From: Candidatus Altimarinota bacterium
GTDB taxonomy: Bacteria; Patescibacteriota; Gracilibacteria; RBG-16-42-10; JAQVLK01
Length of the DNA stretch: 64,000 nucleotides
Direction: 5' to 3'
Assembly: GCA_028704165.1 (NCBI GenBank)
Contig: JAQVLK010000001.1
Coordinates: forward strand, 1 to 64,000
The notes under the pieces are model-generated. The model saw only the letters and a list, made by a program, of their open reading frames with translations, had not been told where the DNA came from and did no database searches. Both the position numbers and the translations under genes were made by a program. Positions 19,560 to 28,354 of this stretch are shown here, one piece after another (position 1 is the first letter of the stretch; every line of letters starts with the position of its first letter).

Positions 19560-21398
19560 TTAGGCTTGGTTTTCTTTGTAAAATAAATTGCCATTGGCAT
19601 AGACAAAATCGAGATCTCCATCCGCATCGAAATCTGCGAAAGCAGCGCGGACCGGAGTTTCGATGGTTTCTAAATTTTTCATTCTCCGCACATAATCTGC
19701 TGGTAAATCAAAACTACTCAGCTTATCCTCTTCCAGTAAATTCTCGCTATATGCAAAGCGCTGACTGGGATCCTGCACTCCCGGCGGCTCGAGCACATAT
19801 AGGAAAGGATTGCCGTCGTTGATCAAGTCCTCAATGGGAACTCTCCCGGCTTCCGGAAAAAGGTAGATAGTGGTCTGTGTGTTGTGTTCTATCTCGTAAG
19901 ACTGATCGCTTTCCGTCTCTCCTTTGCGGAAAAAGTTTACGCTCCAACCGACCAAACTGTCTTCCGGTAAAAAGTTCTGTGAAGGATCTGTGAAAAAAGT
20001 TCTGTGCGTAGTGGGCTCTTCAACCGTGGAACGATAATCGGCTTCAAAAACTTCTCCGCTAATACTTTCTACCAACTGGAAACACCCTTCTTGCTCTAGT
20101 CCTTTGAGAAAAATCGGATCGGCCTCTCCTATGCGAATAGCATAGCTGCGTCCCGCTAAGCTCAAGGTGTCCATGAAAGTTGTCCCTGCTGTTAAGGAGG
20201 AAATGTTGTTCAATTCAACTTCCCCTTCTATGTACTGAATCCCATTATCTGTTCCGACCGAAACCAAGGGAAAAGTATAGGTGTTATTGATGTCGGGCAC
20301 AATGTAAAGGTTCTGTTGTCCTGCAAGTGCGGCGAAGTCTGCTGCGGGGTCTTTGATTCTAAATGTTGCTCTGAAAGGAGGCCTAAATCTGTTTTCATCG
20401 TCCTCGTAACCCCTGGCAAAAGCACTGGGCACGGCTTTCCATTTACTAAAAGAGGCTGATGTACCATGTGCTCCCTCCTCCCAGGTATATTCCGAGACCG
20501 TCCCCGTAGTGCCAGTGCTTACAAATAAGGCTATATCCAAAGCATCATCATTATTAAAGCGTCCCGCTACCATACGCATAATAGCGGTTCCTGCCGGCAA
20601 GCTCATTTCGGCTGGACAGTTTTTGGGTTCTATAAAATCAGCATTTCCTCCATTCAAAAAGACTTGTAGTTTAGGTGCTGTGCTTTCTTTCTGCGTCCAA
20701 GTTTGGTAACTGTATTTTTTACCCTCCAGTGCCAAAGCAGCAAAGGTATCTGCGGCTCCTTCCTCACTCAAATCTACTTGGATAAAAGGACTGTCATGTC
20801 CGCGTTCTCCCGCAATTCCGTTATAAATGATTTTGTAAGACTGTTCTTTTTCAGCATCAGGTCTGAGCTCCAAATCTATTAATTCTCCCGGGCCCCAAAT
20901 CGCGTCCTCGTCTTCAATAAAATCTGTGCCTACCGCACTAATGGTGGCAATATTTTCAGCTTTGGCATATTCGAAAGTCGGATTGGCCACCAATATCAAA
21001 TCCAGGTCTTGGTCATTTCCCAGGTCTTGTCCCATCAAAAAAGAAAAACCACTTTCCAGACTAGCGACCGTGCCCTCAGCCAGGAAGGGTCCTCGCACAA
21101 AATCTTCAGTGTTCCGAGCATTCGTGTAAACACTTAGATTGTTGTTGTCCGCAATAATAATATCTGCTTGGCCGTCATTATTAAAATCCAGTCCTTCCTC
21201 ATTGGTCGTCGCTCCTACAAAGAGTGTTTCATCGGTCTTGATCTCAAGTTGTAATCCTGAACTCATATCAAATTCCTCAGCATCAGGAATCTCTATTTCA
21301 GTATAGACATAGTGTTTCTCGCTTATATTCCAAACTACCGCAACTAGTAAAATAGCCAAGAGAGAACTCGTAATTTTTAAGGGAGCTTTAAAAAGCAT
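19560..21398 (-). CDS. FG-GAP/VCBS repeat surface protein (612 aa)
   Basis: The ATG at 21398 lies 4 bp after the previous stop and directly precedes a membrane anchor (ITSSLLAILLVAVVW), so the 39-residue upstream extension is rejected. FG-GAP-type calcium-binding repeats occur near the N-terminus (DFNNDGQADIIIADNNN), at about 130 (LGNDQDLDLILVANP), in the middle (RFNNDDALDIALFV) and at the C-terminus (FADFDADGDLDFVYANGN). Such repeats form beta-propellers, often in adhesion proteins. It lies between the peptidase-like gene and the giant protein in one operon. Confidence 0.8.
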   Translation of the reverse strand: MLFKAPLKITSSLLAILLVAVVWNISEKHYVYTEIEIPDAEEFDMSSGLQLEIKTDETLFVGATTNEEGLDFNNDGQADIIIADNNNLSVYTNARNTEDFVRGPFLAEGTVASLESGFSFLMGQDLGNDQDLDLILVANPTFEYAKAENIATISAVGTDFIEDEDAIWGPGELIDLELRPDAEKEQSYKIIYNGIAGERGHDSPFIQVDLSEEGAADTFAALALEGKKYSYQTWTQKESTAPKLQVFLNGGNADFIEPKNCPAEMSLPAGTAIMRMVAGRFNNDDALDIALFVSTGTTGTVSEYTWEEGAHGTSASFSKWKAVPSAFARGYEDDENRFRPPFRATFRIKDPAADFAALAGQQNLYIVPDINNTYTFPLVSVGTDNGIQYIEGEVELNNISSLTAGTTFMDTLSLAGRSYAIRIGEADPIFLKGLEQEGCFQLVESISGEVFEADYRSTVEEPTTHRTFFTDPSQNFLPEDSLVGWSVNFFRKGETESDQSYEIEHNTQTTIYLFPEAGRVPIEDLINDGNPFLYVLEPPGVQDPSQRFAYSENLLEEDKLSSFDLPADYVRRMKNLETIETPVRAAFADFDADGDLDFVYANGNLFYKENQA

Positions 21399-21402
21399 AA
21401 TA

Positions 21403-23901
21403 CTAATTAGATTCTTCCAGAGGCGGCAAGCTAACGGTCGGGTCTCCATACAAAATACGTGCCACGTCCCAACCGGAAATACGTAGAGCTTCTCCGATTG
21501 GCATCCCGGCGGCAAAGCTTAGAATAAAAGGGTCTGAAGAGAAACCGCTACTGGCGTCGTCTGCCGGATCAACCGCAGGCTCTCCTCCTCCACTCAAAAC
21601 CGAATTAAGTTTCCCTTGCATGGCATTGCTTTGACCTCCCAGTGCTGGTCCTATCTTGCCGGCAAAGTCGCCGGTCTCTTCTCTGAACACATCTCCCGTA
21701 TCATTTGTGATTTCGATCTTGCCCTCTGCAACCGTCATTTTGGTTGGCTCAACCGTTCTTCCCAAAAATACCAAGTTCGTCCCATTCGCAATCGCGTAAG
21801 CGCCAAATGAATTTTCCGGAGTTTTATTTTCTAACCAACCGGCCCTCCAGCCTTCCGCAATTTGCAGAACAATCGTCCCGAGTTTTTTGCGTTCCTTAAA
21901 ACACTCACTGTCTCCATCCGAGAAAAAACTCCAATCGTTTAAATCACTGCATTCTCCTTCGAATTCACAGTCAAAAAGAGGCGGGTCAGACCCTCTGTCA
22001 GACCTATGGTCCGTGCTTTCTTCGGCCATCATCAGATACTTGTCGCCATAGTCAGACACCAAGTAATGAAGCTCAAAACTTGACTCATCTTCTTCATACT
22101 TGCCCCAAGCGGGGACTGCTATTTGCGCCAATAGTTTCTCGGCATCATCCCAAGACATATAAAAAAGTTCTGTCCAAAATTCAAACTCTTCGACACTGCC
22201 CGCAGCAGTTCCTCCTCCAGAAACTTCTTCTCCGGACAGATCTGGCTCAATTCCCGGGAAGGGATCCCATTCACCCGTAATACTAAACCCGGTGGCACGT
22301 GTGTCTTCAGGCAGTGTTCTCCAAGGATCATCAAAATAAATTACCAAAACATCCTCACTCCCGGAAGATTTCGAAGTTTTTTTATAATCTTCATCCTCCA
22401 GGATATCAACCACTTCATTATTGCCTTTATCGATTACTTCTCCTTCTTGATATTTCTCGTCGCCATTCAAATCTTCAAAGAGCTCGTCAAATCCTTCTTC
22501 GTATTCATCTGCTACTCCGTTCGGATCGTCCCAATAATAAATGAGCTGCGCAGCACCGGGATGGATGACGTCTCCGGGCTTAACAATCACGGCTTTTTTG
22601 TCCAGCAAGGTCGCTTCTCCTCCTCTAGTGCCAACTGAGATCGTACCGGCTCCTTTTTTGGGGATCACCATGGCAGCATTGGCCCCGGAAGCTGAAACCA
22701 GGTTATGCAAGACCCACCAAGCAGTAGAATCGGTACAACTAAAAAGGTCTACTCTATAATTGCCAAAAGGAAATCCGGTCCCATCCTCCGTACAGGAAGT
22801 CCATTGACTTCTACGACTGGGGATTACCATACGATAAGCTCCCCACATCGGACAAAAGAAAATTATTTGAGGGATTTCCAGGTCGGCTAAAACTGCATTC
22901 ATAAGTGTTTCAAATTCCGTAGGACGAGGCGTGTAGCCAAAGGGGCTGGTTCCTGGAGGCAGGCCCAGATACTCAATAATGTGTTTAGGGATATTAAAAG
23001 CAACTTCGTAAGAATTCTTGCGTGCATCTATTTCTTTACGGAAATATTGTAAAACGTCCTCCGAGAGATCTATTTCCCCTAACTCTGGCTCAAACGGTTC
23101 AGTTTGCTCTCCATCCTCTCCATAGCCATCACTAGCTCGACTAGCCGTCATCCAACGCCCCGTCCTCCCAATCATTTCTTCTTTTGAACTAATATAGCCT
23201 TCCCAAGCCTCTGCCTTTTCTTCGGCCGTTTTGTCCTGAATTGATTTCTTGAAAATTTCCAGCTCTACCAGATTTTCATAAAACATTCTCTGTGAGACCT
23301 CCACCCCTCCGGCATGGTAGGCCAAAGCTTTACTAAAAAATCCGTTCAAGTTGGTGTCTTTAGCTTCGCGAATCACTCCGCTCCAGATCTCTGCTTTGGG
23401 ATCTGCTCCCGTGTAAACGAAATTTCCTTGTTGTTCACTGTACAAAAAAGCTTTATCGTCAAAATCCATATAGGGATAGACTGATTTAAACACATTGCCT
23501 TGGTAGTCCACATCCGGCACAGGAACTCGGCCGACCAAGATAACTCCCAAAAGTCCTTGGGCTCTGTAAAAATTTTCCAATACTTCAGCGAGGTCTTTGA
23601 CAACGACTTGAATCAGTTCTTCCGGCAATTCATCTGGTCCGGACACTCCGTATTTTGCGTAATCCAAGGACAAAATTTCGGTCTCCACCCCTCCCAGATC
23701 TGCATACTCTTGGACGTCGGCAGCAATTTGATTCACATAGGCGCTTATCGGTCCACCATAATTATCGCAGCTGTCCTTATCACAGACCACAGCGATTAAG
23801 CCACTTGCCTCCGCCGCTGAAATCGGAGATGCCGAGAAGGCGCTAGCCAAAAGGCTTATCGTCAAAACTATATTTATAATTTTTTTCTTTTGTGTTTGCA
23901 C
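21403..23901 (-). CDS. exported protein resembling C25 (gingipain-like) peptidases
   Basis: This 832-aa protein starts at GTG 23901 with a signal peptide (IINIVLTISLLASAFSASPISA). Residues about 35-190 follow the C25 pattern: LIAVVCDKD, a helix, GVILVGRVPVPDVDYQG, VYPYMDFDDKAFL, then PKAEIWSGVIR. A second alpha/beta segment near 345-440 has IIFFCPMWGAYRM and HNLVSASGANAAMVIPKKG, where a Cys/His pair could sit, but I cannot place the catalytic dyad with certainty. It could be a sortase-like gingipain relative or an inactive homolog. It is the first gene of the seven-gene operon. Confidence 0.55.
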   Translation of the reverse strand: MQTQKKKIINIVLTISLLASAFSASPISAAEASGLIAVVCDKDSCDNYGGPISAYVNQIAADVQEYADLGGVETEILSLDYAKYGVSGPDELPEELIQVVVKDLAEVLENFYRAQGLLGVILVGRVPVPDVDYQGNVFKSVYPYMDFDDKAFLYSEQQGNFVYTGADPKAEIWSGVIREAKDTNLNGFFSKALAYHAGGVEVSQRMFYENLVELEIFKKSIQDKTAEEKAEAWEGYISSKEEMIGRTGRWMTASRASDGYGEDGEQTEPFEPELGEIDLSEDVLQYFRKEIDARKNSYEVAFNIPKHIIEYLGLPPGTSPFGYTPRPTEFETLMNAVLADLEIPQIIFFCPMWGAYRMVIPSRRSQWTSCTEDGTGFPFGNYRVDLFSCTDSTAWWVLHNLVSASGANAAMVIPKKGAGTISVGTRGGEATLLDKKAVIVKPGDVIHPGAAQLIYYWDDPNGVADEYEEGFDELFEDLNGDEKYQEGEVIDKGNNEVVDILEDEDYKKTSKSSGSEDVLVIYFDDPWRTLPEDTRATGFSITGEWDPFPGIEPDLSGEEVSGGGTAAGSVEEFEFWTELFYMSWDDAEKLLAQIAVPAWGKYEEDESSFELHYLVSDYGDKYLMMAEESTDHRSDRGSDPPLFDCEFEGECSDLNDWSFFSDGDSECFKERKKLGTIVLQIAEGWRAGWLENKTPENSFGAYAIANGTNLVFLGRTVEPTKMTVAEGKIEITNDTGDVFREETGDFAGKIGPALGGQSNAMQGKLNSVLSGGGEPAVDPADDASSGFSSDPFILSFAAGMPIGEALRISGWDVARILYGDPTVSLPPLEESN

Positions 23902-24180
23902 TCTAAAAAACAGCTAATTGCGGTGAGAATCTTAGCAGAAAAACAAAGTGTTTTGAAGTGACTTGACTTAAATGACTGGAACCAAGGAAGATGGCCCCAA
24001 ATAATTGTTACATTGTTCTATTGTTTCCTTGTTTCTTAACAATTTAACCATCTAACCATATAACAATGTCTTTTCCCGAGTTCCCATCCGCCTAGGCGGA
24101 CCGAGCTCCGAAAGTTCTCTGTTCTCCGCCTGGGCGGGTTTCCTTGTTCTATTGTCGTCTGTTCTCTGTTGTTTGTCTTT
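23902..24180. other. non-coding region of repeat words
   Basis: The stretch between the surface operon and yidD has no gene. It holds ATTGTT/AACAAT words (24006-24066), the palindrome TCCGCCTAGGCGGA (24087-24100) and a related CCGCCTGGGCGGG near 24127. The same words recur at 31893, 36948, 42500 and 62061. Confidence 0.7.
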
Positions 24181-24426
24181 TTACGGATAATCCACGCCGC
24201 CCTTGCTCCACGGATTGCAACGCAAAATACGTCCAGCGCTTTTGAGGCCGCCTTTGAGCGCTCCATGTTTCGTGATAGCTAGTCGGGCGTATTCAGAGCA
24301 ACTGGGAAAATAGCGGCAGTGTCCGGTAGGAAAAACTCCCTTCCAAGCCTTGCTATGGTCCGGAGAAAGTGTTTTTTGGTAAAGCCAAATTAAGCCGAGT
24401 AAAATTTTGCGAGGCCTGCGAAACAT
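24181..24426 (-). CDS. yidD: membrane protein insertion efficiency factor YidD
   Basis: This 81-aa protein has the YidD hallmarks: [12 protein letters not shown] near the N-terminus, the conserved [15 protein letters not shown] cysteine block, and [19 protein letters not shown]. In the family it assists YidC-dependent insertion of membrane proteins. The ATG at 24426 overlaps the rnpA stop by one base; the TTG just upstream is not favoured. The gene order rpmH-rnpA-yidD next to dnaA is the classic bacterial origin arrangement. No yidC follows in this window. Confidence 0.95.
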   Translation of the reverse strand: MFRRPRKILLGLIWLYQKTLSPDHSKAWKGVFPTGHCRYFPSCSEYARLAITKHGALKGGLKSAGRILRCNPWSKGGVDYP

Positions 24427-24755
24427 CAAAGTTGTTTAAAAAATCTGTTTAATTCTTTTTCCAAATCAGCAAATTTAGCCTTCAGAAAATTTGGGCCAGG
24501 CAGCAACAAAAGCAGCCTGTCTTTCTTCTGCTGATCTTTGCGCTTGGCTAGTAGCGACATTCCTCTGCGACGGTATTTGTTTTTTTGCACAACTGTTTTA
24601 AAAAGCTTCTTGGGAACGATGACGGTAAATAAGCTGGTTCCCAAATTAGAGTCCAGATACTTCAGTATAAAATCTGCACTCCTCCAAGACTGTCCTTTGC
24701 TTAAAACAAGGGAAATTAGTTCGCTTTTCTTGATTCGCTCTGTCTTTTTTAACAT
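24426..24755 (-). CDS. rnpA: ribonuclease P protein component
   Basis: Starting at the ATG at 24755 gives a 109-aa protein, the normal RnpA size, beginning [18 protein letters not shown] as expected for the family. A 25-residue upstream extension would run over a palindrome and is rejected. The [28 protein letters not shown] segment corresponds to the RNR-type RNA-binding helix, although the motif is degenerate (KNKYRRR). The product binds RNase P RNA for tRNA 5' maturation. It is co-transcribed with rpmH and yidD. The RNA subunit gene is not seen in the window. Confidence 0.9.
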   Translation of the reverse strand: MLKKTERIKKSELISLVLSKGQSWRSADFILKYLDSNLGTSLFTVIVPKKLFKTVVQKNKYRRRGMSLLAKRKDQQKKDRLLLLLPGPNFLKAKFADLEKELNRFFKQL

Positions 24756-24820
24756 ATCAATAGGTATGCCCTTCACAGCCAATCCCTGCCCCAGAAACAG
24801 TATAATTGGCAGGTAATTAA

Positions 24821-24861
24821 CTCGGGACACTGCTCGTCCCGAGCAATCCGCCGGAGGCGGA
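24821..24861. repeat. two palindromes between rpmH and rnpA
   Basis: CTCGGGAC and its complement (24821-24828, 24836-24843) form an 8-bp stem with a 7-nt loop. Just after it lies TCCGCCGGAGGCGGA (24847-24861), a member of the dispersed CCGCC/GGCGG palindromes. They could attenuate transcription or stabilise the mRNA between rpmH and rnpA. Confidence 0.75.
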
Positions 24862-24872
24862 GCGTCGAGGGA

Positions 24873-25001
24873 TTAAACAGAAAGTTTTTTTCTTCCTCTT
24901 TTTCTTCTTCTAGCCAAAACTTTTCGCCCACATCTCGTAGCCATTCTTTTTAAAAAGCCGTGTCTTCTTTTCCTTCTCCTGTTTTTGCGTGGTCCTTGCA
25001 T
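24873..25001 (-). CDS. rpmH: 50S ribosomal protein L34
   Basis: This 42-aa, extremely basic protein was read by eye. Translation gives [20 protein letters not shown] and then [19 protein letters not shown], which matches L34 (RKRRHGF, KRM-T--GRKVL-RRR-KGR). It is slightly shorter than usual, and the typical K-RT-QPS start is altered to MQGPRKN, so it is a divergent L34. A near-consensus sigma70 promoter lies 60 bp upstream. It is the first gene of rpmH-rnpA-yidD and diverges from dnaA. Confidence 0.95.
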   Translation of the reverse strand: MQGPRKNRRRKRRHGFLKRMATRCGRKVLARRRKRGRKKLSV

Positions 25002-25061
25002 ATCTTTAAACTTAACGTTAATATGTTCTAGCTTTTTCCGTAAAAAGAGAAAGCAGGAGAC

Positions 25062-25090
25062 ATACTAATGAGCTATGTGGTGTTTGTCAA
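25062..25090 (-). promoter_or_regulatory. sigma70-type promoter of rpmH-rnpA-yidD
   Basis: The minus strand reads TTGACA, a 17-bp spacer, then TAGTAT. The predicted start near 25055 gives a leader of about 54 nt before rpmH. Confidence 0.75.
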
Positions 25091-25182
25091 CACCCTTTGC
25101 CTCATCCCAAAGCAAAAACCAAAAGCGCCTGCTCTTTCCGAAAGTCAAATGCGCTTTTATAAGTTATAGCCCCAGCAGCCTT

Positions 25183-26592
25183 ATGAGCAACGAGGAGTTA
25201 AAAGATCTCTGGAAAAAGATCCTCTTGAAAATCCAGCCCCAGGTCAATCATTCTCATTTTATTACCTGGTTCAAAAACACTACTGTCTTAAACTTGGAAG
25301 ATGATGGGGTTCTTACGATAGGCACTCCCACCACTTACGCCACAGACATGATTATGCGCAAGTATAAGGTCGAGATTTTCCGCGCTGCCAAGGAAGTAAA
25401 TTCCAAGGTTTCCAAGGTTCAAACCTCTTTTGAACCGAGTCTTGATTTTGGGAAAAAGAGTGATGCCGTAGACATCAACCACCTTAACAGCATTTCTCCC
25501 GGAAATATCGAGAAGAGAGCACGCGCTAAAGATAAAGCCATGAATCCAACCCTCAATCCACGTTATACTTTTGAAAACTTTATCGTCGGTGAAGAGAATC
25601 GTCTTGGCTTTGCGGTCGCCAAGGCCATTACCGTCAACCCAGGCAAAACTTATAATCCTCTCTTTATTTACGGAGGAGTAGGACTAGGGAAAACTCACCT
25701 CTTGCAAGCTGCCGGTAATGAGATTACTAAGAAATATCCTAAGAAAAAAGTTGTTTATAAAACATCTGAGAATTTCACCAATGAATTAGTGGAAGCCATC
25801 CAAGAACGTCGTGTTAAAAAGTTCCGAGAAAATTACCGGGCCATCGATGTTTTGATTATTGACGATATCCAGTTCTTGGCTAATAAGGTCCGCACTCAAG
25901 TTGAGTTTTTTCATACCTTCAACACCCTCTATGATTCCAATAAGCAGATCGTGTTGAGCTCTGATCGTCCACCACGTGAAATTTCCGATCTTGAAGACCG
26001 TCTGCGTTCCCGCTTTGAGATGGGCATGATGGCTGACATCCAAGCTCCGGCTTTTGAGACCAAGGTTGCTATCCTGAGAGTAAAAGCACAAGAACAAGGC
26101 TTGCTCGTAGGCCAAGATATCTTGGAATATATTGCTCATAACTGTGGTGAAAATATCCGTGAACTGGAAGGAGTTTTAACCCAAATCATTGCCGAGATTG
26201 AACACACCAATAAGGCTCCGTCCATTGAATCCGTTACTAAGATTCTCAATCGCGCCACTTCTGCCGACCTGAAAGTTAATGACCAAAACGCGCCGCGCTT
26301 CAAGGCTGTTGATCACGAAGATATTATTAATTTCACAGCTGAATATTTTAATATAAGTCCCAACGAGCTCTTTGGAACCGTGCGCAAAAAAGAGGTGGTC
26401 GTACCACGTCAAATCTGCATGTTCTTGATTCGGAAGGAACTTGATTACCCCCTGGAAAGAATTGGGGAAATTTTCGGTGGCCGCAATCACACAACCGTCA
26501 TGCACGCCGTGAATAAGGTAGCCAAAGACATCAACTCGGACAAGTTGATTTTAAAGAGTGTTAATTTGATCAAGAAAGAGCTCCGGATTTAG
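25183..26592 (+). CDS. dnaA: chromosomal replication initiator DnaA
   Basis: The ATG at 25183 gives 469 aa starting MSNEELKDLWKKIL, the standard DnaA N-terminus. A 36-residue upstream extension lies inside the promoter region and is rejected. Domain I is at 1-75. The AAA+ domain spans about 125-340 with Walker A GGVGLGKTH and Walker B VLIIDDIQF. Domain IV ends the protein with the DnaA-box-recognition signature GGRNHTTVMHA. It initiates replication by binding DnaA boxes and melting oriC; box-like sites lie between this gene and dnaN. Confidence 0.98.
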   Translation: MSNEELKDLWKKILLKIQPQVNHSHFITWFKNTTVLNLEDDGVLTIGTPTTYATDMIMRKYKVEIFRAAKEVNSKVSKVQTSFEPSLDFGKKSDAVDINHLNSISPGNIEKRARAKDKAMNPTLNPRYTFENFIVGEENRLGFAVAKAITVNPGKTYNPLFIYGGVGLGKTHLLQAAGNEITKKYPKKKVVYKTSENFTNELVEAIQERRVKKFRENYRAIDVLIIDDIQFLANKVRTQVEFFHTFNTLYDSNKQIVLSSDRPPREISDLEDRLRSRFEMGMMADIQAPAFETKVAILRVKAQEQGLLVGQDILEYIAHNCGENIRELEGVLTQIIAEIEHTNKAPSIESVTKILNRATSADLKVNDQNAPRFKAVDHEDIINFTAEYFNISPNELFGTVRKKEVVVPRQICMFLIRKELDYPLERIGEIFGGRNHTTVMHAVNKVAKDINSDKLILKSVNLIKKELRI

Positions 26593-26833
26593 TTTAGCAA
26601 AAAGCTATCACGGAAATTTAGGGTCTTTTTTGTGATGCTTAAAGATTAATTCCTTAGTCGCCTAGCTAATAGCTATTAGCCAGTTCTTCTGTTTTTTCTT
26701 GCCTCCCCAAAGAACATGGCTCGGGTTTGGTGTATTTTTATTGTGTTACTTTGTGATTCATTCCTTTGCTCTTCCCAATAAGATCCTCTTTATGACACTC
26801 CCAAAAAGGCTCTACTGTAAGTCATTTTTATAT

Positions 26834-27091
26834 TGTGTAAAAGTTTTTAAAAACTTTGTGTATAGAATGATGGTTTATAAGGTTTCTTGTACTTTTTAAT
26901 ATTAAACTGTCTTATTATGTTTGTTTTTTGTTGATTAATTTGGTTTTTTGCACAGTCTCTTTACTTCTCTTTGCACATATTAAAACGCTGTTGGTAAGGT
27001 GTTGAGGTTTTATTTTGGCTTTAGAGTGTCATTTTTCTTTTCCACACTGGAAATTTGTTTTTACTAAAATAATTTCCTTGTTTTTTACACA
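26834..27091. other. putative replication origin (oriC)
   Basis: The 650-bp AT-rich gap between dnaA and dnaN has no gene. DnaA-box-like sites of the form TTTTNCACA occur at 26946-26954 (G), 27038-27046 (TTTTCCACA, one mismatch from consensus) and 27083-27091 (A). There is CTTTGCACA at 26969-26977, and the inverted TGTGTAAAA at 26834-26842 beside the perfect 18-bp palindrome at 26840-26857 (AAAGTTTTTAAAAACTTT). The T/A-rich tracts around 27090-27165 could serve as the unwinding element. Confidence 0.7.
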
Positions 27092-27134
27092 GTCTTTAAA
27101 ATAATTTAACTATTTATGTAAAGATCCTTCTGTG

Positions 27135-27183
27135 ATTAATGTATCTATATAAAATTTATTTTATACATTAATAGTGCTATACT
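27135..27183 (+). promoter_or_regulatory. dnaN promoter region with inverted repeat
   Basis: A perfect 10-bp inverted repeat (ATTAATGTAT 27135-27144 with ATACATTAAT 27163-27172) is followed at once by an extended -10 box, TGCTATACT (27175-27183). The expected start is near 27190, about 50 nt before dnaN. The repeat overlaps the -35 area, so it may be an operator or part of the origin. Confidence 0.55.
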
Positions 27184-27242
27184 ACAGACCTTGCAAGTTT
27201 ATAGCTTAAACCATATATTGAACTCCGCATTAATTAAAAAAT

Positions 27243-28340
27243 ATGAAATTTACCTGCTCACAAAAAGACTTTAAAGATGCATTAAGTTTAGTGAATCGTG
27301 CCGTAAGCGGCAGAAGTACCTTGCCGGTTTTAAACAACGTTTTAATCGAAGTTAAGGGTGGAAAAATAAAACTTTCTACAACTAATCTGGAAGTTGCAAT
27401 CACTCATTGGTTGGAAGGGGAAATTGAAAACGAGGGTTCAGTGACAGTTCCCGTGAAATTAATTTCACAATATATCTCATTATTAAACAGTGAGAAGGTA
27501 AAAATTGAGTTACTAGAAGGCGAAACATTACACCTAAAATCAGAAGGATCAGACACGAAAATCAAAGGAATTTCAGCCGATGAATTTCCTATGATCCCAC
27601 AGCTTGACGAAGGAGATGAGTTTACGGTTGCAACCAGTGTTTTGTATGAAGCGATTAAGCAAGTTGGTTTTGCTGCTGCGATGGACGAGGCTAGGCCGGT
27701 TTTAGCAGGAGTTTATTTTACCAGTCAAAAAGACAAACTAATTTTAGTGGCAACCGATAGTTATAGACTGGCTGAGAAAAAAATAGAGGTAAAAACCGGC
27801 AAAGAAGTAAAGGCGGTTGTGCCAAGTAAGACCATGGCCGAACTGGCTCGTGTAATTCCTCAGTACGAAGAAAATTTAAATATTAAGGTTTCGAATAATC
27901 AGATTATGTTTAAGTTTTCCAATCTCCAAATCATTTCAAGATTAATTGATGGACAATATCCTCCCTATGAACAAATTATTCCTAGCTCTGCCAAGTTAAA
28001 ACTAACTATCAACACCGAGCTTTTAAGTCAGGTTTTAAAGCGTGTAAACCTTTTTGCTGAAGAGGGTGGGCATAATGTGAAGTTGAAAATAAAGAATAAA
28101 GGATTAGAAGTAGTTGCCGACACAGATCAAATTGGTAACGAAATAGCTTCTATTACTGACATAAAAACAGAGGGAGATTCCTTGGAAATTGCTTTTAACG
28201 CTATTTATCTACTAGAAGCCTTGGCTAATATGGGAAGCGAAGAGGTTAAGCTGGAATTCAACACCGAAACCAGCCCCACCCTTATTCGTCCGGTTGGGAA
28301 AGAGGACCATCTCCACATTGTGATGCCACTTAAGGCTTAA
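27243..28340 (+). CDS. dnaN: DNA polymerase III beta sliding clamp
   Basis: This 365-aa protein has the usual clamp length and three-domain layout. It starts MKFTCSQKDFKDALSLVNRAVSGRSTLPVLNNVLIE, typical of DnaN, includes the conserved FAAAMDEARPVLAGVYF and ATDSYRLAEKK segments, and ends HIVMPLKA, matching the family C-terminus (MP-R/K). It forms the ring that tethers polymerase to DNA. It lies downstream of the origin region and 14 bp before a sugar transferase gene. Confidence 0.97.
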   Translation: MKFTCSQKDFKDALSLVNRAVSGRSTLPVLNNVLIEVKGGKIKLSTTNLEVAITHWLEGEIENEGSVTVPVKLISQYISLLNSEKVKIELLEGETLHLKSEGSDTKIKGISADEFPMIPQLDEGDEFTVATSVLYEAIKQVGFAAAMDEARPVLAGVYFTSQKDKLILVATDSYRLAEKKIEVKTGKEVKAVVPSKTMAELARVIPQYEENLNIKVSNNQIMFKFSNLQIISRLIDGQYPPYEQIIPSSAKLKLTINTELLSQVLKRVNLFAEEGGHNVKLKIKNKGLEVVADTDQIGNEIASITDIKTEGDSLEIAFNAIYLLEALANMGSEEVKLEFNTETSPTLIRPVGKEDHLHIVMPLKA

Positions 28341-28354
28341 AAGCATAATTTCTC

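Noticed and set aside
25075-25182. 36-residue N-terminal extension of DnaA
   Set aside because: It covers the divergent promoter region, while the internal ATG begins the conserved DnaA N-terminus.
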